Source: DYRB01 sp963802205
GTDB taxonomy: Bacteria; Pseudomonadota; Gammaproteobacteria; Chromatiales; Chromatiaceae
Direction of reading: 5' to 3'
Assembly: GCA_963802205.1 (NCBI GenBank)
Contig: CAWDHW010000005.1
Span: 1 to 64,000, forward strand
DNA: 64,000 nt
Shown here in pieces: positions 59,282 through 64,000 of the stretch (positions are counted from its first letter, which is position 1; each line of letters starts with the position of its first letter). The position numbers were made by a program, and so were the translations under genes. The notes beneath the pieces were generated by a model that worked only from the letters and a program-made list of their open reading frames with translations, searched no databases and was not told the DNA's origin.

Positions 59282-59302
59282 CCTGGCGTTCTCGGGCAAG
59301 CC

Positions 59303-60046
59303 ATGCGCTTTGACGTCATCACCCTTTTTCCCGAGGCCTTCGAGGCCCTCACCGGGCAGGGGGTCAGCGCCCGGGCGATGACGCGGGGCCTCGCCGCCCT
59401 GCACCTGTGGAACCCGCGGGACTTCACCCACGACGTGCACCGCACCGTGGATGACAGGCCCTACGGGGGCGGGCCCGGGATGGTCATGAAGGTAGAGCCC
59501 CTGCGTGCGGCGATTGCGGCCGCCCGGGCCGCCGCGCCGGAGAGCCGCGTCGCCTACCTCTCCCCCCAGGGTCGCCCCCTGGATCAGGAGGGTATACGCC
59601 GGATCGCGGCCGCCCCCGGCTGGATCTTGCTGGCGGGGCGCTATGAGGGGATCGACGAGCGCCTGGTGGGGCTGTGCGTGGACGAGGAGTGGTCCATCGG
59701 TGACTATGTCTTGAGCGGCGGCGAGCTGCCGGCCATGGTCGTCATGGACGCGGTCATCCGGCTCCTGCCGGGGGCCCTTGGGCACCAGGACTCCGCCCAG
59801 GAGGACTCGTACACGGACGGGTTGCTGGACTGTCCGCACTACACCAGGCCCGAGGAGATCGAGGGCTTGAGGGTGCCGTCGGTCCTTTTGAGCGGCGACC
59901 ACGCCGCGATCGGCCGCTGGCGCCGGCAACAGGCCCTCGGACGGACCTGGCTGCGGCGTCCGGAACTACTACAGCAGCGGGGCCTGAGCCCGGAAGAGCA
60001 GGACCTGCTGAAAGAATTCTGCCGGACCCTCGAAGGGGCCGGGTGA
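59303..60046 (+). CDS. trmD: tRNA (guanine(37)-N1)-methyltransferase
   Basis: Methylates G37 of tRNAs reading CNN codons to prevent frameshifting. SPOUT-class trefoil-knot protein of 247 residues. It has MRFDVITLFPEAFEALT, DDRPYGGGPGMVMKVEPL, LLAGRYEGIDERL, and the SAM-binding knot SIGDYVLSGGELPAMVVMDA. The catalytic Asp lies in ALGHQDSAQEDSYTDGLLDC. The order rimM-trmD-rplS is conserved in bacteria. Confidence 0.97.
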   Translation: MRFDVITLFPEAFEALTGQGVSARAMTRGLAALHLWNPRDFTHDVHRTVDDRPYGGGPGMVMKVEPLRAAIAAARAAAPESRVAYLSPQGRPLDQEGIRRIAAAPGWILLAGRYEGIDERLVGLCVDEEWSIGDYVLSGGELPAMVVMDAVIRLLPGALGHQDSAQEDSYTDGLLDCPHYTRPEEIEGLRVPSVLLSGDHAAIGRWRRQQALGRTWLRRPELLQQRGLSPEEQDLLKEFCRTLEGAG

Positions 60047-60079
60047 GACAATCGGGTGAGCGAACAGGAGCTGACAGCC

Positions 60080-60424
60080 ATGACCAACATCGTCGAACAG
60101 ATCGAAGCAGAGCAGATGACCAAGACGGTCCCCGACTTCGGGCCCGGCGACACCGTCGTCGTCCAGGTGCGGGTCAAGGAGGGCGCCCGCGAGCGTCTTC
60201 AGGCCTTTGAGGGTGTCTGCATCGCCAAGCGCAACCGCGGGCTCAACTCCGCCTTCACCGTGCGTAAGATGTCCCACGGCGAGGGTGTGGAGCGCGTCTT
60301 CCAGACCTACAGCCCGGTGGTCGCGGAGATCGAGGTCAAGCGCCGTGGCGACGTGCGCCGCGCCAAGCTCTATTACCTGCGCGAGCTTACCGGCAAGGCG
60401 GCTCGCATCCGCGAGAAGGTCTAA
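60080..60424 (+). CDS. rplS: 50S ribosomal protein L19
   Basis: Large-subunit protein at the 30S-50S interface, 114 residues. It reads MTNIVEQIEAEQMTKTVPDF, then FGPGDTVVVQVRVKEGARER, LQAFEGVCIAKRNRG and AKLYYLRELTGKAARIREKV. The ATG at 60080 follows AGGAG with 9-nt spacing; an upstream GTG at 60056 would add eight residues that are not conserved. Last gene of the rpsP cluster. Confidence 0.97.
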   Translation: MTNIVEQIEAEQMTKTVPDFGPGDTVVVQVRVKEGARERLQAFEGVCIAKRNRGLNSAFTVRKMSHGEGVERVFQTYSPVVAEIEVKRRGDVRRAKLYYLRELTGKAARIREKV

Positions 60425-60438
60425 AGCCCCCGCCGGCC

Positions 60439-60465
60439 TGCCCCCGCCGCATTGCGGGTGGGGCA
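60439..60465 (+). terminator. candidate terminator after rplS
   Basis: Arms TGCCCC and GGGGCA, with partial G/C pairing extending inward, lie just after the rplS stop. There is no T-run, so this is a weak call. Confidence 0.35.
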
Positions 60466-60504
60466 AGCCGACATTGGCAATGCGATCAGACCGCTGCCCC
60501 CAGC

Positions 60505-61947
60505 GTGAGCGCCCAGACCTTCTACTGGCACGACTACGAGACCTGGGGGACGGACCCGCGCCGGGACCGCCCCTGCCAGTTCGCCGGCCAGCGCACGGAC
60601 ACCGACCTCAACCCCGTAGGCAGCGCGCTGGTCATCTACGCACGCCCTGCCGACGACCTGCTGCCCAACCCCGAGGCGTGCCTGATCACCGGCCTCACCC
60701 CCCAGATGGCCGCCGAGCGCGGCCTGCCGGAGGCCGAGTTCGCCGCCGACATCGCCCGCGAACTGGGTCGCGCCGGGACCTGCGGGGTCGGCTACAACAG
60801 CATCCGCTTTGACGACGAGGTCACCCGCCACCTTCTCTACCGCAACCTGCGCGACCCCTATGCGCGGGAGTGGCAGAACGGCAATTCCCGCTGGGACCTC
60901 ATCGACACCCTACGCCTGGCCCATGCCCTGCGCCCGGAGGGGATCGAATGGCCGACGGGGGACGACGGCATCGCCTCGTTCCGACTGGAGGGGCTCACCC
61001 ATGCCAATGGGATCGAGCACAGCGGTGCCCACGACGCCCTCGCGGACGTGCGCGCCACCATCGCACTCGCCCGTCTGCTCAAGGACCGCCAACCGCGGCT
61101 CTTCGACTACGCCCTGACGCTACGCGACAAGCACCGGGTCGAGGACCTGCTGGCACCCGGGGAGCCGCTGCTGCACTGCTCCGCCCGCTACTCCGCCGCT
61201 CAGGGGTGCATAGCCCCGGTCCTTCCGGTGGGACGTCACCCGACGGTGGGAAGCGGCGTCATCGTCTTCGACCTGCGCCAGGACCCAACCCCGTTGCTGG
61301 ACCTGGATGTCGATGCCATCCGGACCCGCCTCTTTACCGCCGTGGCGGACCTGCCCGAGGGCATGGAGCGCATCCCGCTCAAGACCGTCCACGTCAACCG
61401 CGCCCCAGTTCTGGCCCCACTGAAAACCCTGAGCCCGGAGGCGGCGGAGCGCTGGGCCATAGACCTCGCCACGGTGCAGCGTCACGCCGCCATCCTCAAG
61501 GCCGCCGCCAAGGCGGTGGAGGCCAAGGTCCGCGCCGTCCACGCCGAGCGCGGCTTCGTGCAGGAGACCGACCCGGACCTGATGCTCTATGGCGGAGGCT
61601 TCTTCAGCCAGGCCGACCGGCGCGAGATGGACCGGGTCCAGACCGCCACCCCGGAGGAACTGTCCCAGGCCCACTACCGCTTCCAGGACCCGCGCCTTCC
61701 CGAGATGCTGCTGCGTTTGCGCGCCCGCAACTGGCCGGAGACCCTCAAACCCGCCGAGCGCACCGCGTGGGATGACCTTCCGCCGGCGGCGCCTCACCGA
61801 CCCCGCGGGGGGCGGCAGTCTGACCCTGGACACCTATCGCCAGACCCTGGCCCGCCTCACGGTCGCCAACACCGGCGACCCGGCGCGCCTGGCCATCCTG
61901 TCGGATCTGGTGGCCTGGGCGGAGTTGGTTGCCCCTGGAGAGTCTGA
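60505..61947 (+). pseudogene. sbcB: exodeoxyribonuclease I, C-terminal frameshift
   Basis: 3'-5' single-strand DNA exonuclease of the DEDDh class used in mismatch repair and recombination. The main reading covers residues 1-425: FYWHDYETWGTDPRRDRPCQ (D-x-E), GYNSIRFDDEVTRHLLYRNL, RWDLIDTLRLAHALRPEG, the DEDDh His-Asp in GAHDALADVRAT, and the SH3-like/C-terminal region through MLLRLRARNWPETL. Near 61781 (GACCTTCC) one extra C moves the frame; the +1 frame restores RRRRLTDPAGGGSLTLDTYR and LAILSDLVAWAELV, the normal C-terminus. The start is GTG at 60505. The broken frame's TGA at 61945-61947 abuts the next gene's ATG. Probably intact in the organism. Confidence 0.9.
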
Positions 61948-61949
61948 AT

Positions 61950-63509
61950 ATGGACCACTACGAAGCCGTCCCCTACGAGAGCATCCCCTTCCCGGACACC
62001 CACCCGGGGCACCTCTGCGCCATCGCCCGGCTCTTTGGGCTCAACCCCGCGGAGCCCGCCCGTGCCCGGGTCCTGGAACTGGGCTGCGCCGCCGGCGGCA
62101 ACCTGATCCCCATGGCCTGGTACCACCCAGGCGGGTCCTTCCTCGGCATCGACCTGGCCCCCAACCAGATCGCCGACGGCCAGGCGCTCCTCGAACGCCT
62201 CGCGCTACCCAACTGCGAGCTTCGCACCGGAGACATCCTGGAACTCGACGAGGCGTTGGGGGAGTTCGACTACATCATCGCCCACGGCGTCTACTCCTGG
62301 GTCCCTGAGCCGGTCCGCCACCACCTGCTGACCCTGTGCCGACGCCTGCTCGCCCCCCAGGGCATCGCGTACATCAGCTACAACACCCTCCCCGGCTGGC
62401 GCATGCGCGGGATGCTGCGCGACATCCTGCTCTACAGCGTGCGAGGGGCCGAGTCGGCCGCAGACAAGCTCGCCGCCGCCGGCGAGGCGCTGGCCCGCCT
62501 GGACGCCGGCCTGGACGGGCTCGATGCCGTCAGCGCCCGCTACCTCAAGACCGAATTGGAGCACCTGCGCGGGGTTCACCCGAGCTATCTGCTCCACGAA
62601 TACCTGGCGGAGGAGAACACTGCCTTCCTCCTGCGCGACTTCATCGACACCACCGCCGCGCACGGCCTGACCTACATCGCGGACACGGAGTTGCAGACCC
62701 TCTTCCCCGCCGTCCTGGGCGACGGCCCGGCCAATGCCCTGGCGGACCTGGAGGATCAGAATGAGATCGAGCAGTGGCACGACTTCATCGCCAACCGCAA
62801 CTTCCGCCGCAGCCTGCTGTGCCGGGACGACGCCCCGGTGGTGGAGCGCATCGACTTCGCCGCCTTCGAGGCCCTGGCGTTCAGCGCCGATCTGGCCGCG
62901 CCCAAGAAGCTCGACCTGCGCCGGGCCAAGTCGTCCCCCTTCCGCCAGGCCAATGGGGCGATGCTCAACGTCTCCCACCCATTGACCAAAGCGGCCCTGG
63001 TCCACCTGGCCGCGGTCCACCCGGACGCGATGACCTTGGGGGACCTCTATGCCGCGGCTACCCGCATGGTGACCGCTGCCGGCGGCGGGCCCCAGGTACA
63101 GGAAACCGCCGAGTTCAGCTCGGAGCTTTTCAGCCTCTTCGCCCACCGGGCGCTGCGCGCCCACCCGAGCCCGCGCACCTACTGCCGTACCCTGGCGGAG
63201 CGGCCCCAGGCATCTGGCCTGGCACGGGCCCAGGCCGCCGCGGGCTGGGGCCATGTCGCCGGGGTCCACCATACCGGGCTGGATTTGGACCCCATCAGCA
63301 CCCGCCTGGTGGGCCTCTTGGACGGGACCCGCGATCTGGACGCCCTGACCCGCACCCTCGCTGCCGAACTGGCCGCCGGCACCCTCCCCGCCCCGCCAGG
63401 GCTCGATCCCCAGCGCCTGGGCCCGGAGCGTATCGCCCCCCAAGTCCGCGCCGCCTGCGAGCGGTTGCTGGGGCTGTTTGCCCGGCAAGGGGTCCTTGTG
63501 GCCCCGTAG
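61950..63509 (+). CDS. class I SAM-dependent methyltransferase with methyltransferase regulatory domain
   Basis: Cytoplasmic protein of 519 residues. An N-terminal Rossmann methyltransferase has motif I RVLELGCAAGGNLIPMAW, GSFLGIDLAPNQIADGQALL, ELDEALGEFDYIIAHGVYSW and AYISYNTLPGWRMRGMLRDI. A central regulatory domain of the PF10119 type follows (HEYLAEENTAFLLRDFIDTT, DDAPVVERIDFAAFEALAFS). The C-terminal 100 residues are less typical. Proteins of this type methylate unknown substrates. The ATG at 61950 has GGAGAG 8 nt upstream; the TTG at 61929 is unlikely. It is translationally adjacent to sbcB. Confidence 0.87.
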   Translation: MDHYEAVPYESIPFPDTHPGHLCAIARLFGLNPAEPARARVLELGCAAGGNLIPMAWYHPGGSFLGIDLAPNQIADGQALLERLALPNCELRTGDILELDEALGEFDYIIAHGVYSWVPEPVRHHLLTLCRRLLAPQGIAYISYNTLPGWRMRGMLRDILLYSVRGAESAADKLAAAGEALARLDAGLDGLDAVSARYLKTELEHLRGVHPSYLLHEYLAEENTAFLLRDFIDTTAAHGLTYIADTELQTLFPAVLGDGPANALADLEDQNEIEQWHDFIANRNFRRSLLCRDDAPVVERIDFAAFEALAFSADLAAPKKLDLRRAKSSPFRQANGAMLNVSHPLTKAALVHLAAVHPDAMTLGDLYAAATRMVTAAGGGPQVQETAEFSSELFSLFAHRALRAHPSPRTYCRTLAERPQASGLARAQAAAGWGHVAGVHHTGLDLDPISTRLVGLLDGTRDLDALTRTLAAELAAGTLPAPPGLDPQRLGPERIAPQVRAACERLLGLFARQGVLVAP

Positions 63510-63566
63510 ATCGGCCTCCAGGCCGACCGGGACCTCGCCTGCCAGTTGGGAGCGACCCGCCGGCCT

Positions 63567-63585
63567 TGCGAAGCAGCGCTTCGCA
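63567..63585. repeat. short perfect inverted repeat
   Basis: TGCGAAGC-AGC-GCTTCGCA, an 8-bp stem with a 3-nt loop, about 60 bp after the methyltransferase stop. It could be a transcription terminator without a T-run or part of the flank of the following IS element. Confidence 0.45.
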
Positions 63586-63602
63586 CCTGCGACATTACCA
63601 GG

Positions 63603-63668
63603 CGCGCTGGTGAAGGTTGGGCCCATGTTTGACCAGGGAACGGTGCAAAGAGAACGGTGCCCAGCGCG
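63603..63668 (+). ncRNA. candidate structured RNA upstream of the IS110-family transposase
   Basis: Arms CGCGCTGG (63603-63610) and CCAGCGCG (63661-63668) enclose 50 nt that include the direct repeat GAACGGTGC twice (63638-63646, 63652-63660). It sits in the non-coding space before an IS110-family transposase, where guide (bridge) RNAs are encoded in one branch of the family. This is inference from position and pairing only; in the IS1111 branch the RNA lies at the other end. Confidence 0.25.
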
Positions 63669-63784
63669 GAGGCGTCGACGAATTCCACTAGGGAAATGGC
63701 ATGGACTCCCCCCTCCCTCCACGGCATCGAATGTGCCAGATTGGAGGTTGTCGTCAACCAATCGCGAGAGAGGGGGAAGTCGAG

Positions 63785-64000
63785 ATGGAGATTAAGCGAA
63801 TCGGTCTGGATCTGGCAAAGGACGTGTTCGAGGTTCACGGGGTCGATGAAGGCGAGCGGGTGGTGCTGCGCAAGACGCTCAGGCGGGGCAAGGTGCTGGA
63901 GTTTTTCGCCCAGCTGCCGGCGTGCGTCGTTGGCATGGAGGCGTGCGGAGGGGCACACCACTGGGCACGCAAGCTCATCGAGCTTGGGCACGATGCGCGC
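63785..64000 (+). mobile_element. IS110-family (IS1111-like) transposase, 5' part, cut by the window end
   Basis: Open reading from ATG at 63785 to the window edge (72 codons). It reads MEIKRIGLDLAKDVFEVHGV, then VVLRKTLRRGKVLEFFAQLP, VVGMEACGGAHHWARKLIEL and GHDAR. This is the RuvC-like DEDD N-terminus of IS110 transposases, with the first Asp in GLDLAK and the Glu in GMEAC. MEACGGAHHWAR is characteristic of the IS1111 branch. The Shine-Dalgarno site is GAGAGGGGGAAG. The left end of the element must lie in 63510-63784; no terminal repeat could be fixed because the right end is outside the window. Confidence 0.88.

Overview
This is a GC-rich (visibly about two thirds G+C) chromosomal window from a gammaproteobacterium. 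The rpsP-rimM-trmD-rplS order, the rpe-gph-trpE order, LPS core genes and a large glycogen/alpha-glucan gene set suggest a purple sulfur bacterium-like member of the Chromatiales. That placement is inference: no photosynthesis or sulfur-oxidation gene lies in the window.

Layout. 1-4415: a badly broken RND efflux pump gene followed by an intact outer-membrane channel gene. 4412-6758: hydrolase, quinone reductase and phosphodiesterase. 6915-9104: a starch-binding-domain alpha-amylase with three frameshifts. 9177-19319: a minus-strand LPS/O-antigen cluster (Kdo transferase, polysaccharide deacetylase, six glycosyltransferases, O-antigen ligase). 19627-25414: a peptidoglycan-binding protein, DNA polymerase IV, a universal stress protein and an NhaD-type antiporter. 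25689-28549: trkA-trkH potassium uptake. 28531-32365: trpE, gph, rpe and an orphan CbiM-like permease. 32480-35203: an aldo/keto reductase, then an unusual secreted protein made of about 78 Met-Gly-Gly/Met-Ser-Gly tripeptides. 35204-38384: asnB and a CPBP protease. 38179-44833: a lower-GC envelope block (lptF, pagP, a GT2-GtrA-GT39 fusion, two methyltransferases). 45118-55363: a glucan block (SMP-30-like, GH63, L,D-transpeptidase, a GlgB-GlgA reading frame, GH13). 55480-64000: tRNA-Ala, ypjD, ffh, rpsP-rimM-trmD-rplS, sbcB, a methyltransferase and the start of an IS110-family element.

How the genes work together. Two themes dominate. One is envelope biogenesis: Kdo transfer, core and O-antigen assembly and ligation, lipid A palmitoylation, LPS export and peptidoglycan remodelling. 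The other is storage glucan: branching enzyme, glycogen synthase, alpha-amylases and a GH63 glucosidase. Ion homeostasis (NhaD, TrkAH) and the translation/SRP genes are ordinary.

Quality warning. About a dozen otherwise well-conserved genes (waaA, dinB, uspA, nhaD, trkH, trpE, sbcB and others) carry apparent one-base frameshifts, mostly +1 and several in or beside short homopolymers. This looks more like residual sequencing error than biology, except perhaps in the heavily damaged RND gene. Such genes are listed as pseudogene over the full inferred span, and the shift positions are given. Whether the GlgB-GlgA fusion is real depends on the length of one G6 run.
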